A stretch of 64,000 nucleotides of DNA, from assembly GCA_019421345.1 (NCBI GenBank), contig JAHZFL010000012.1, positions 1-64,000 of the forward strand, in the 5' to 3' direction. The DNA comes from Roseburia sp. (lineage in GTDB: Bacteria > Bacillota > Clostridia > Lachnospirales > Lachnospiraceae). Shown piece after piece: positions 17,882 through 26,051 of this stretch. Each line of letters opens with the position of its first letter. Within the stretch, counting starts at the first letter, position 1. The notes under the pieces are model-generated. The model saw nothing but the letters and a program-made list of their open reading frames with translations. It was not told the origin of the DNA and made no database searches. The translations under genes were made by a program, and so were the position numbers.

Positions 17882-18556
17882 TTACTCCCCGCCTTTCACG
17901 ATTTTTCCATCTTCGATGCGTATGATCCGATCTGCCATTTGAGCGATTTCGTCGTTGTGTGTGATCATTACGATCGTTTGAGCCAGATTCTGACTTGAAA
18001 CCTTTATCAATCCTAAAACATCTTGGCTGGTTCTGCTATCAAGATTTCCGGTCGGTTCATCTGCAAGAATAATGGCTGGTTTGATCGCTAAAGCTCTTGC
18101 TAACGCCACACGTTGCTGCTGTCCGCCGGATAATTGATTCGGCATAAAATACTTTTTATCTTCTAAGTTTAATAATTTAAGGATTTCTTCAATATAGTCA
18201 TTATCCGGTTTTATCCCATCTAATTTAATGGGAAGCACAATGTTTTCATACACATTCATCAGCGGCAAAAGATTATAGTTTTGAAATACAAATCCTATTT
18301 TTCTTCTGCGATATATAGTCAATTCATCACGCAGCAGACCCGAAATATGTCTGCCGTCAATGATAACTTCTCCCGAGCTCGGGTTGTCCAATCCGCCGAG
18401 CATATGTAATAAAGTAGATTTCCCACTTCCGGAAGTTCCGACGATCGCTAAAAACTCCCCTTTGCAAACATCTAAATCTACTCCGTCCAATGCTTTTACC
18501 GTATTCTCTCCCGTATTATAATATTTTTTTAGATTTTTCACTGATAAAATATTCAT
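17882..18556 (-). CDS. ABC transporter ATPase (MacB/LolD/BceA type)
   Basis: 224 residues, the standard size for the ATPase paired with FtsX permeases. Walker A GTSGSGKST (about 37-45), Q-loop VFQNYNLLPLMNVYEN, signature LSGGQQQRVALARAL, Walker B IILADEPTGNLDSRTS and the H-loop MITHNDEIA are intact. It energises the permease encoded immediately downstream. Promoter control is likely through the direct repeats at 18600-18621. Confidence 0.94.
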   Translation of the reverse strand: MNILSVKNLKKYYNTGENTVKALDGVDLDVCKGEFLAIVGTSGSGKSTLLHMLGGLDNPSSGEVIIDGRHISGLLRDELTIYRRRKIGFVFQNYNLLPLMNVYENIVLPIKLDGIKPDNDYIEEILKLLNLEDKKYFMPNQLSGGQQQRVALARALAIKPAIILADEPTGNLDSRTSQDVLGLIKVSSQNLAQTIVMITHNDEIAQMADRIIRIEDGKIVKGGE

Positions 18557-18599
18557 TCTTCCTCATCCTTTCCTTGTTTGCCTAATAATAACAAAGACT

Positions 18600-18653
18600 T
18601 CTTTCTCAAATCTTTCTCAAAAGTGACAATTTTGACACAATGAAAGATTGAGA
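18600..18653 (-). promoter_or_regulatory. probable response-regulator operator upstream of the ABC genes
   Basis: Two perfect adjacent 11-base copies, TCTTTCTCAAA on the + strand (18600-18610 and 18611-18621), and an inverted partial copy GAAAGATTGAGA at 18642-18653. An 11-base period puts both on one DNA face, as OmpR-family regulators bind. A downstream -10-like TATTAT with no good -35 fits an activated promoter. Confidence 0.55.
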
Positions 18654-18665
18654 AAAAAGTCTTGA

Positions 18666-19586
18666 TCAAAAAGCTCTGCGGGATAAGAAAAGTTCAACAG
18701 TAGTTCCCTTATTTAATTTAGATTTTATTTTCATATATCCTTGCTGTTTTCTCAAAACCTCTCTGGCTAAATATAATCCAATTCCAAAGCCTTGTTTATC
18801 CGTTACATTTGTTCCCCTGTAAAATCTTTGAAATACCTTTCCCTGCTCCTGCTCCGGGATACCTATACCGTTATCTATAATTTGTACACATACAAACGAC
18901 TCATATAAAATAGACCTAATCGTTACTGCTGCGCCGTTTGGCGAATATTTTATTGCATTTTCAATAATATTGGCAAATACTTCTTCTGTCCATTTAGGGT
19001 CAGCAAAAATTTTATAGTCGGTGGATTCTAAACAAATATGTATACATTTCTTTATTGCCTCTAGTTCCACTGATTGACAGCTTTTTTTTATTGTCTCATC
19101 TAACTCAATGACCTTAGGATTGACGGAAATAATTTCCTGCTCTGCATACGAAGATTTAAGCAATTCATTCATAAAAAACTCTAATTTTTCTGCATTTTTT
19201 TCGATTTTATCTGCCAATCGAAATGGTGATGCTTCACTTAGTCCATCCTTCAGTAAGCCTGCATATAAAGTAATATTGGCAAGCGGCGTTCGTATTTGAT
19301 GACTAATATTGGAAAGTAACGACTTTATAATATCACGTTCCTGTTCCGCAACTTCCTTTTGCATACGCGAAATTTCAACAATGCGGTTTAACCTTTCCGC
19401 AATAGCAGAATCGAGGGATTCATCATAAATCATATCCATTTGCTTTCCGCTGAGGATTTCATCCGCCTTGTTCAAAAAGCTATGATATTGCGACAATATT
19501 TTATTTCTATACCAACGAATCACTAAGGCTAAAATCATAACATTCAGGATTATCACACTGATAATTCCGATCATGCAATCCCCCAT
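18666..19586 (-). CDS. sensor histidine kinase
   Basis: 306 residues: one N-terminal membrane helix (about 5-25), a short cytoplasmic linker and a kinase core. H-box SNISHQIRTPLANITLYAGLL (His near 97), N-box NIIENAIKYSPNG, G-boxes DNGIGIPEQEQGKVFQRFY and GFGIGLYLARE. With no sizeable external domain, the signal may come through the ABC permease, as in Bce-like modules (inference). ATG 19586 follows the response-regulator stop without a gap. Confidence 0.9.
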   Translation of the reverse strand: MGDCMIGIISVIILNVMILALVIRWYRNKILSQYHSFLNKADEILSGKQMDMIYDESLDSAIAERLNRIVEISRMQKEVAEQERDIIKSLLSNISHQIRTPLANITLYAGLLKDGLSEASPFRLADKIEKNAEKLEFFMNELLKSSYAEQEIISVNPKVIELDETIKKSCQSVELEAIKKCIHICLESTDYKIFADPKWTEEVFANIIENAIKYSPNGAAVTIRSILYESFVCVQIIDNGIGIPEQEQGKVFQRFYRGTNVTDKQGFGIGLYLAREVLRKQQGYMKIKSKLNKGTTVELFLSRRAF

Positions 19587-20279
19587 TTACACACTCTCCC
19601 AAACATAACCTTTTCCGTAAACAGTTTTTATATAAGACGGATCGGAGGAATCATCTTCTAATTTTTCTCTTAAACGTCTTATACCGACAGATAGCGCATT
19701 ATCCTCTACATATTCTGTTCCCTCTGTCCATACCCATTCAAGCAGCCGTTCCCGTGTTAATATTCTATTTGGATTTGAGATCAGCAAGTATAAAATGCGC
19801 TGTTCGGTTTTGCTTAATGCTATCGGTACTCCATTCTTATAAAATTCCATCGTTTCAAAACGAAATAAAAAAACGGAATTTCTATATTCCTGCTCGTTTG
19901 TCGTTATATTCCGCCTAAGTAAAGCTCTGATTCTGGCACGAAGAACCATTAGGCTAAACGGCTTCGTAATATAATCATCCGCTCCGCTTTCTAACCCCTT
20001 AACGATATCCATTTCCATACCCTTTGCTGTTAATAAGGCGATCGGAATTTTTATCTTCCGTTTTAATTCCCGACAAAATTCTAAACCACTCCCGTCCGTA
20101 AGATTGATGTCAAATATAAGTAAATCGAATTGATAACATTCGAGTGCTTTTCTCGCCTCTGCGATCGTCCTGCATATTATGAAATTTAATTCTTCACCTT
20201 GTAAAGATAATTCAATTCCCTCTGCCAAATCTGTATCATCTTCCAAAATCATAACTAATTTATTATTTTTAGTTATCAT
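19587..20279 (-). CDS. OmpR-family response regulator
   Basis: 230 residues: receiver domain with acidic pair EDD (near 13-15), phospho-acceptor in LLIFDINLTDGSG, Lys in TKPFSLM; DNA-binding winged helix ending TVYGKGYVWESV. Start placed at ATG 20279, with AAGGAG 11 bases upstream; the GTG four codons earlier overlaps that SD. Partner of the kinase directly downstream and probable activator of the ABC genes. Confidence 0.92.
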   Translation of the reverse strand: MITKNNKLVMILEDDTDLAEGIELSLQGEELNFIICRTIAEARKALECYQFDLLIFDINLTDGSGLEFCRELKRKIKIPIALLTAKGMEMDIVKGLESGADDYITKPFSLMVLRARIRALLRRNITTNEQEYRNSVFLFRFETMEFYKNGVPIALSKTEQRILYLLISNPNRILTRERLLEWVWTEGTEYVEDNALSVGIRRLREKLEDDSSDPSYIKTVYGKGYVWESV

Positions 20280-20394
20280 GTATACGATCACTCCTTAAAG
20301 CGCAGCTTATTTTTAAGGTTATTCTCCTACATTACAAATTACCTTAGTTTTTATAATATCATATAAAGGGATCGGGCGAAACCTATTGCGATAA

Positions 20395-20462
20395 CTTATG
20401 TCAAGAAAATCGCAGCGCCGAACGCTCACATTCGGTCACTGCGATTTTCTTCTTGACATAAG
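20395..20462 (-). terminator. long stem-loop, terminator of purC-purB
   Basis: Arms at 20395-20415 and 20439-20462 pair over 21 positions (CTTATGTCAAG..AAAATCGCAG) apart from three extra bases in one arm; an inner stem CCGAA/TTCGG forms in the loop. Read on the reverse strand it ends in GATTTTCTTG. The outer arm carries the TTGACATAAG motif of the dispersed repeat. Confidence 0.7.
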
Positions 20463-20493
20463 AGCGGCTCGCCAAGCGTGTCACTCGTTGTTT
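20454..20493 (-). repeat. dispersed palindromic repeat, copy A
   Basis: Copy of the 39-bp family (core GAGTGACACGC TTG GCGAGCCGCTC), 10 bases after the purB stop and overlapping the terminator arm. Here it precedes the terminator rather than following it. Confidence 0.8.
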
Positions 20494-20502
20494 CTCTACA
20501 TC

Positions 20503-21954
20503 CTATACATGGATCTCAGCCGTTGCGCCAAGCTCCTCCTTATTTGCCTCAAGCACAGGTTTTATCACCTTTTCCAAAAACTTCTCTACCTGGATCGGTG
20601 CACGTCCCACATATTTTGCCGGCTCCATCGCTGCGTTTAACTCCTCCAAGGTAAGATTAAATTCCTCATCCGCCGCGATCAGCTCTAAAAGATTATTTTC
20701 TTTCCCTTCTTCCTTTACCGTCTTGCCCGCCTGCATCGACAGCGTACGAATTTTCTCATGCAGCTCCTGACGATTTCCGCCATTCTTAACCGCATCCATC
20801 ATAATATTTTCCGTTGCCATAAACGGAAGCTCTGCCATCAGATGCTTTGTGATAACCTTATCATAAACGACAAGCCCATCCACGACATTCAGACACAAAT
20901 CTAAAATACCGTCGATCGCCAGAAAGCCCTCGGGAATCGAAATTCTCTTATTTGCAGAATCATCCAGCGTACGCTCAAACCATTGCGTGGCGGATGTGAT
21001 CGCCGGATTCAAGGCGTCCACCATGACATAACGCGCCAACGATGCAATACGCTCTGAGCGCATCGGATTACGCTTATACGCCATCGCGGAAGAACCGATC
21101 TGGTTCTTTTCAAACGGCTCCTCAACCTCCTTTAAATGCTGCAGCAGACGAATATCATTAGACAGCTTATGCGCGCTTGCCGCAATCCCTGCCAGTACAT
21201 TTAATACCCGTGTGTCTACCTTTCTGGAATAGGTCTGTCCCGAAACAGCGTAGCACTCTGCAAACCCCATTTTTTCTGCAATCATCGGATCGATCTTATC
21301 AATCGTCTCCTGATCGCCGTCAAATAATTCCAAAAAACTCGCCTGTGTTCCCGTAGTCCCCTTTGAACCGAGAAGCTTTAAGGTGCTCATCACATACTCA
21401 AGGTCCTCCATATCCATCAGAAACTCCTGCGCCCAGAGTGTCGCACGCTTTCCGACGGTTGTCGGCTGTGCCGGCTGGAAATGGGTAAATGCCAGCGTAG
21501 GCAAACTCTTATAAGTATCTGCAAACCTTGCCAGCTTGTCGATCACACTGACAAGCTTCTTATGAACCAGCTTTAACGCCTCATGCATGACAATAATATC
21601 CGTGTTATCACCCACATAACAGGAGGTTGCTCCCAGATGGATAATGCCCGCCGCCTTCGGACACTGCTGCCCATAAGCGTAAACGTGGCTCATCACATCA
21701 TGACGCACCAGCTTCTCGCGCTCCTTTGCCACCTCATAATTAATATCATGGATATGCGCCTTCATCTCGTCGATCTGCTCCTGCGTGATGACCGGCTTCC
21801 CATTTTCACTAAGACCAAGCTCCATCTCCGTCTCTGCCAGCGCGATCCAGAGCTTTCTCCATGTGGAAAATTTCATATCCTGTGAAAAAATATACTGCAT
21901 CTCCTTGCTGGCATAGCGCTCGGACAGCGGACTTGTATATCTGTCTGTACCCAT
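20503..21954 (-). CDS. purB: adenylosuccinate lyase
   Basis: 483 residues; cleaves SAICAR to AICAR and adenylosuccinate to AMP. Fumarase/lyase-superfamily motifs: TSCYVGDNTD, TVGKRATLWAQE, and the flexible signature loop GSSAMAYKRNPMRSE. Start ATG 21954 (MGTDRYTSPLSER) has AAGGAG close upstream; an in-frame ATG 11 codons earlier overlaps nothing recognisable as SD. It follows purC by 22 bases, one operon for successive purine steps. Confidence 0.96.
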   Translation of the reverse strand: MGTDRYTSPLSERYASKEMQYIFSQDMKFSTWRKLWIALAETEMELGLSENGKPVITQEQIDEMKAHIHDINYEVAKEREKLVRHDVMSHVYAYGQQCPKAAGIIHLGATSCYVGDNTDIIVMHEALKLVHKKLVSVIDKLARFADTYKSLPTLAFTHFQPAQPTTVGKRATLWAQEFLMDMEDLEYVMSTLKLLGSKGTTGTQASFLELFDGDQETIDKIDPMIAEKMGFAECYAVSGQTYSRKVDTRVLNVLAGIAASAHKLSNDIRLLQHLKEVEEPFEKNQIGSSAMAYKRNPMRSERIASLARYVMVDALNPAITSATQWFERTLDDSANKRISIPEGFLAIDGILDLCLNVVDGLVVYDKVITKHLMAELPFMATENIMMDAVKNGGNRQELHEKIRTLSMQAGKTVKEEGKENNLLELIAADEEFNLTLEELNAAMEPAKYVGRAPIQVEKFLEKVIKPVLEANKEELGATAEIHV

Positions 21955-21976
21955 ATCGTTCTCCTTCTGCTCGTTT

Positions 21977-22852
21977 CTATGCGTCAAATTTCGTTCCTGT
22001 CAAAAGCTCAAATGCTTCCTTATATTTATCAACCGTCTTTGTCACAACCTCCTCCGGCAGCAAAAGCTCATTGTCGGGATTTGCCTTTAACCAATCTCTG
22101 ACAAACTGCTTATCAAAGGAAGGCTGCCCCTTGCCTGCCTCATAGCCCGCAAGCGGCCAAAATCTGGAGCTGTCCGGCGTCAGCATCTCATCGCCGAGCA
22201 CTACGCAGCCGTTCTCATCCAGACCAAACTCAAACTTGGTATCTGCAATGATAATCCCCTTAGAAAGTGCATACTCTGCGCATTTCTTGTAGAGAGCAAT
22301 CGTCTTGTCACGAATCTGCGACGCATAGTCAATCCCTTTCCCCGGATAAGCCTTCTCCAAAATCTCAACGCTTTTCTCAAAGGAGATATTCTCATCATGA
22401 AGTCCGATTTCCGCCTTTGTGCTCGGTGTATAGATCGGCTCCGGCAGCTTATCTGACTCTACCAGCCCCTCCGGCAGCCGAATGCCGCATACAGTTCCGT
22501 TCTCCTGATAGCTTGCCCAGCCGCTTCCCGTAATATAACCGCGCACAATGCACTCGATCGGCAGCATTTCAAGCTTCCTGCACAGCATACTGTTGCCGTT
22601 AAATTTCTCATTTCTGAAAAACTCCGGCATATCCTTCACATCTACGGAAATCATATGGTTTGGGACAATGTCTTTCGTAAAATCAAACCAAAATCTTGAC
22701 ATCTGCGTCAAGATCGCACCTTTTTTTGTAATCTCATTTTTTAAAATATGGTCAAACGCAGAGATCCTGTCTGTCGCAACCATGATCAGACTGTCTCCGT
22801 TGTCATATATCTCGCGTACTTTTCCCTCTTTAAATGGTCTGTATTCCTGCAT
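21977..22852 (-). CDS. purC: phosphoribosylaminoimidazole-succinocarboxamide synthase
   Basis: 291 residues; joins aspartate to CAIR with ATP, giving SAICAR, the substrate of the PurB encoded next. Motifs: GKVREIYD (nucleotide loop), VATDRISAFDHIL, IECIVRGYITGSGW, DTKFEFG and DEMLTPDSSRFW. Start ATG 22852 follows AGAGGACGAAT; the longer frame reaches back into the promoter. Confidence 0.96.
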   Translation of the reverse strand: MQEYRPFKEGKVREIYDNGDSLIMVATDRISAFDHILKNEITKKGAILTQMSRFWFDFTKDIVPNHMISVDVKDMPEFFRNEKFNGNSMLCRKLEMLPIECIVRGYITGSGWASYQENGTVCGIRLPEGLVESDKLPEPIYTPSTKAEIGLHDENISFEKSVEILEKAYPGKGIDYASQIRDKTIALYKKCAEYALSKGIIIADTKFEFGLDENGCVVLGDEMLTPDSSRFWPLAGYEAGKGQPSFDKQFVRDWLKANPDNELLLPEEVVTKTVDKYKEAFELLTGTKFDA

Positions 22853-22906
22853 ATTCGTCCTCTTTTCCGGTGTTATCCACCAATAATTCAATGATTGATC
22901 GTTAAA

Positions 22907-22936
22907 ATTATAATACAGTCCCTTTTGCAAAGTCAA
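22907..22936 (-). promoter_or_regulatory. sigma-A promoter of purC-purB
   Basis: TTGACT (22936-22931), 18-base spacer, TATAAT (22912-22907), reverse strand, about 55 bases before the purC start. Confidence 0.7.
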
Positions 22937-23080
22937 TCTCTTTGCCTCTATTTTATTATTTTTTGTGTGTATATTTTTTTATTTATTAGCAAGTCTTATT
23001 AATGTAAAATCCCACAGGAAAACGCTCCCGCTACTTCTTGTTTTCTGACATGCAGCTTACTTATCCTATATACATCTACC

Positions 23081-23153
23081 GAAGCAAAAGTGTGCTTCCT
23101 CACACAAAGTGTGTTTTTAGGACATAGGCTTACAAAGCAATTTCCTGTATCAG
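23081..23153 (-). repeat. second repeat family, copy F2a
   Basis: Contains CACACAAAGTGTGTTTTTAG, then GACATAGGCTTACAAAGCAA and TTTCCTGTATCA. Matches the copy at 27516-27576 over about 60 bases with roughly ten differences. Begins right after the T-tract of the hairpin at 23155-23178 when read on the reverse strand. Confidence 0.75.
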
Positions 23154-23154
23154 A

Positions 23155-23178
23155 AAAAAGAATCCCGCTTGCGAGATC
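23155..23178 (-). terminator. hairpin with T-tract
   Basis: ATCTCGC AA GCGGGAT followed by TCTTTTTT on the reverse strand. Possibly a second terminator behind gpmI. Confidence 0.5.
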
Positions 23179-23244
23179 CTCCGTCTGCGGCGGGCCGCAT
23201 TTGTGACAAATTTCCCTTCCGCCGCAGTGCGTTCCCACGGAGGG

Positions 23245-23283
23245 TTTTACGTCATAAGGAACGAAGTTTCCTATGACGTAAAA
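23245..23283. repeat. post-terminator palindrome, copy F2c
   Basis: Arms TTTTACGTCATAAGGAA and TTCCTATGACGTAAAA pair almost fully; it starts in the T-tract of the gpmI terminator. Related in plan to F2a and F2b (TGACATAGG-type arms) but with ACGTCATA. Confidence 0.7.
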
Positions 23284-23311
23284 AAGCAGCCCCGCATATA
23301 CCGAAGCTGCT
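23281..23311 (-). terminator. gpmI terminator
   Basis: AGCAGC / GCTGCT stem (23285-23311) followed on the reverse strand by a run of T, 12 bases after the gpmI stop. Confidence 0.7.
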
Positions 23312-23322
23312 CTTTCTTCTTT

Positions 23323-24864
23323 TTATTTCTTAATCAACAGAGATTTTCCCGTCATCTCCTTTGGCTGTTCCATGCCCATCAGCTCAATCAACGTCGGAAT
23401 AATGTCTGCCAGACATCCATTCTCACGCAGACCATATGACGGGTCTGCATTGATCAAAATAAATGGAACCGGATTGGTTGTGTGTGCCGTAAACGGTGCT
23501 CCCGTCTCATAGTCCACCAACTGCTCGACATTCCCGTGGTCCGCGCACAAAAACATCTGTCCGCCAGCCTCCTTCAATGCCTCAACCGCCTTTCCGACAC
23601 ATGTATCGACTGCCTCCACTGCTTTCACGGCAGCGTCCTTGATTCCCGTATGTCCAACCATATCGGGATTTGCAAAATTTGTAATGATCACATCATATTT
23701 GCCCGAACGGATTGCCTCGCACAGCTTATCACATACCTCCGGCGCACTCATTTCCGGCTGCAGATCATAGGTTGCTACCTTTGGAGATTTCACAAGGATC
23801 CTGTCCTCCCCCTCATTTGGCTCCTCTACGCCTCCGTTAAAGAAGAACGTTACATGTGCATACTTCTCTGTCTCCGCAATTCTCGCCTGTGTCTTGCCAT
23901 GTGCCGCAAGATATTCACCAAATGTATTTTTCAGTTCTACCTTCTTAAATGCGATCTGCTTATTCGGAATCGTCACATCATACTCGGTAAAGCATACATA
24001 TTTCACATTCTTTCTTGTCCCGCGGTCAAAGCCGTCAAATTCATCTGCACAGAATGCTCTGGTAATTTCACGCGCACGATCCGGACGGAAATTAAAGAAA
24101 ATCACAGTGTCATCATCCTCAATGACTGCGCGCGGCTTGCCATTTTCGGTAATAGCAGTCGGTACAAAAAACTCATCTGTCACATCCTTTGCATAAGATG
24201 ACTCCATTGCCGCAACTGCGCTCTCTGCAGTCTCACCCTCTGCCTTTGTCATAACGTCATAGGCTTTCTGTACACGATCCCAACGATTATCACGATCCAT
24301 CACATAATAACGTCCCGAAATTGATGCGATCTTTCCGACGCCGATCTCCTTCATCTTCGCCTCCAGCGCTTCCACAAATCCCTTACCGGAAGTCGGCGCT
24401 GTATCACGGCCGTCTAAAAAGCAATGCACATATACGTTTGAAATGCCCTGTCTCTTTGCCAGCTCAAGAAGTCCGTAAAGATGCGTAATATGGCTGTGTA
24501 CGCCGCCGTCTGAGAGAAGCCCGTACAAATGCAGCTTGGAGCCGTTCTTTTTTACATTTTCCATACCCGCAAGCAGTGCTTCATTCTTAAAAAACTCACC
24601 GTCCTCTATTTCCTTTGTAATTCGGGTCAGCTCCTGATAGACAATTCTTCCTGCTCCCATATTAAGGTGTCCGACCTCTGAATTTCCCATCTGACCATCG
24701 GGAAGACCGACTGCCAATCCGCTCGCATAACCTTTTACAAATGGATAATCATGCATTAAGGCGTCAAGATTCGGCGTCTTTGCCTCCGCCTCTGCATTGC
24801 CCTCTGTCTTTTCATTTAATCCATAACCGTCTAAAATCATTAATACTGTTGGTTTCTTACCCAT
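23323..24864 (-). CDS. gpmI: 2,3-bisphosphoglycerate-independent phosphoglycerate mutase
   Basis: 513 residues; converts 3-phosphoglycerate to 2-phosphoglycerate in glycolysis, using a Mn2+ pair and a phospho-serine intermediate. Motifs: LMILDGYG at the start, the Ser loop PDGQMGNSEVGH, DGRDTAPTSG, RDNRWDR, NFRPDRAREIT, NFANPDMVGHTG and CADHGNVEQ. Start ATG 24864 has AAAGGAG upstream; a GTG three codons earlier is less likely. Last of the gapA-pgk-tpiA-gpmI series. Confidence 0.97.
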   Translation of the reverse strand: MGKKPTVLMILDGYGLNEKTEGNAEAEAKTPNLDALMHDYPFVKGYASGLAVGLPDGQMGNSEVGHLNMGAGRIVYQELTRITKEIEDGEFFKNEALLAGMENVKKNGSKLHLYGLLSDGGVHSHITHLYGLLELAKRQGISNVYVHCFLDGRDTAPTSGKGFVEALEAKMKEIGVGKIASISGRYYVMDRDNRWDRVQKAYDVMTKAEGETAESAVAAMESSYAKDVTDEFFVPTAITENGKPRAVIEDDDTVIFFNFRPDRAREITRAFCADEFDGFDRGTRKNVKYVCFTEYDVTIPNKQIAFKKVELKNTFGEYLAAHGKTQARIAETEKYAHVTFFFNGGVEEPNEGEDRILVKSPKVATYDLQPEMSAPEVCDKLCEAIRSGKYDVIITNFANPDMVGHTGIKDAAVKAVEAVDTCVGKAVEALKEAGGQMFLCADHGNVEQLVDYETGAPFTAHTTNPVPFILINADPSYGLRENGCLADIIPTLIELMGMEQPKEMTGKSLLIKK

Positions 24865-24996
24865 GTTCCGCACTCTCCTTTACTGCTGTTTTTATCTGTC
24901 TTATAAACCGGTAACAGTTTCACACTTATATTTTGGACGCTTTTATTATATTATATCTGTTTCTGTTTTTCCAGTTCTATTTTTCCCACACAACAA

Positions 24997-25036
24997 CACC
25001 CGCTTTTCTTAGCAGTCATTCTAAAAAAAGCGGGTG
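24997..25036 (-). terminator. stem-loop between tpiA and gpmI
   Basis: CACCCGCTTTT / AAAAGCGGGTG, 11-bp stem with an 18-base loop, just after the tpiA stop. No clear T-tract on the reverse strand, so attenuation or mRNA processing is as likely as full termination. A TATAAT-like box lies between it and gpmI. Confidence 0.5.
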
Positions 25037-25051
25037 AAAAAATTTTACGCC

Positions 25052-25801
25052 CTATTTGTAATTTACAATCTTACCAAAATCTGCCTTTAAGGAAGCGCCT
25101 CCCACAAGACCGCCGTCTATATCCGGCTGTGCAAACAGCTCTGCGGCATTCCCTGCATTGACAGAACCGCCGTACTGGATACGAACCTTCTCTGCCGTAT
25201 CTGTTCCGTAAACCTCCGCGATACATGCACGGATTGCCTTGCATACCTCCTGCGCCTGCTCTGTCGTAGCAGTCTTTCCTGTTCCGATCGCCCAGATCGG
25301 CTCATATGCAATTACCATAGAAGCAACCTGCTCCGCTGTAATATCCTTAAGATCAGACTTGATCTGATAACGAATCCAGTCAATGGTTACTCCCATTTCT
25401 CTCTGCTCTAAGGACTCGCCGCAGCAGAGAATCGGTACTAAATTATGCTCAAAAGCCTTTTTCACCTTCTTGTTGAGCATGCAGTCACACTCCTTAAAGT
25501 AGTCGCGTCTCTCAGAATGTCCGATGATGACATACTTCACGCCTGCATCCACTAACATCTCCGGTGAAATTTCTCCGGTATATGCACCGTTCTCCTCATA
25601 GTACATATTTTCAGCGCCGACTGCCACATTTGTTCCCTTCACAGCCTCTACGACCGGTACGATGTCAATTGCCGGAACACAATAAACAACCTCGACCTCA
25701 TCACTTGCTACCAACGGCTTTAATTCCTCAACCAGCTTAACTGCCTGGCTCGGAGTCATATTCATCTTCCAGTTGCCTGCTACAATTTTTCTTCTCTCCA
25801 T
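25052..25801 (-). CDS. tpiA: triosephosphate isomerase
   Basis: 249 residues, the family length; interconverts dihydroxyacetone phosphate and glyceraldehyde 3-phosphate. Seen: AGNWKMN with catalytic Lys, IIGHSERRDYF with catalytic His, AYEPIWAIGTG with catalytic Glu, and phosphate loops YGGSVN and GLVGGASL. Start ATG 25801 (MERRKIVAGNWKMN) has GAAGGAT upstream; the frame extends 31 codons further but through hairpin-rich non-coding DNA. Confidence 0.97.
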   Translation of the reverse strand: MERRKIVAGNWKMNMTPSQAVKLVEELKPLVASDEVEVVYCVPAIDIVPVVEAVKGTNVAVGAENMYYEENGAYTGEISPEMLVDAGVKYVIIGHSERRDYFKECDCMLNKKVKKAFEHNLVPILCCGESLEQREMGVTIDWIRYQIKSDLKDITAEQVASMVIAYEPIWAIGTGKTATTEQAQEVCKAIRACIAEVYGTDTAEKVRIQYGGSVNAGNAAELFAQPDIDGGLVGGASLKADFGKIVNYK

Positions 25802-25883
25802 GATCTTATCCTTCTTCCCTAAATTTGAATCTCTGACACACGCTGTCAGATCCGCGGATCGCTCTACTCTTTTACGCTGACTA

Positions 25884-25959
25884 CCCGAAATCACTCCGTG
25901 TTTTCGGGTTCGCTTCTATTGTTCCGCGGATTGCTCGAAATCACTCCGTGTTTTCGAGC
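25884..25959. repeat. pair of hairpins with identical loops and compensating stems
   Basis: ACCCGAAA..TTTCGGGT (25884-25910) and GCTCGAAA..TTTCGAGC (25933-25959) enclose the same loop sequence TCACTCCGTGT. The stems differ at matching positions so that pairing is kept in both. Confidence 0.75.
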
Positions 25960-25978
25960 GCGCGTTGCGCTCTCAAAA

Positions 25979-26029
25979 AGAAAAATCATTCTCCGCTTTC
26001 ATGCAAGCATGAGCGGAAATAATTTTTCT
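25979..26029 (-). terminator. terminator after pgk
   Basis: Long stem AGAAAAAT..CCGCT..CATGC AA GCATG AGCGG..AATTTTTCT with small internal loops; on the reverse strand followed by TTTTTCTTTTT. Confidence 0.75.
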
Positions 26030-26051
26030 TTTCTCAATCCGCTTTATCGCG

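Larger units (their letters stand above)
22937..23322. other. repeat- and hairpin-rich gap between gpmI and purC
   Basis: No gene. It holds two terminator-like hairpins and two post-terminator palindromes (listed separately) and an A+T-rich end next to the purC promoter. The short frames here are made of repeat sequence. Confidence 0.7.
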
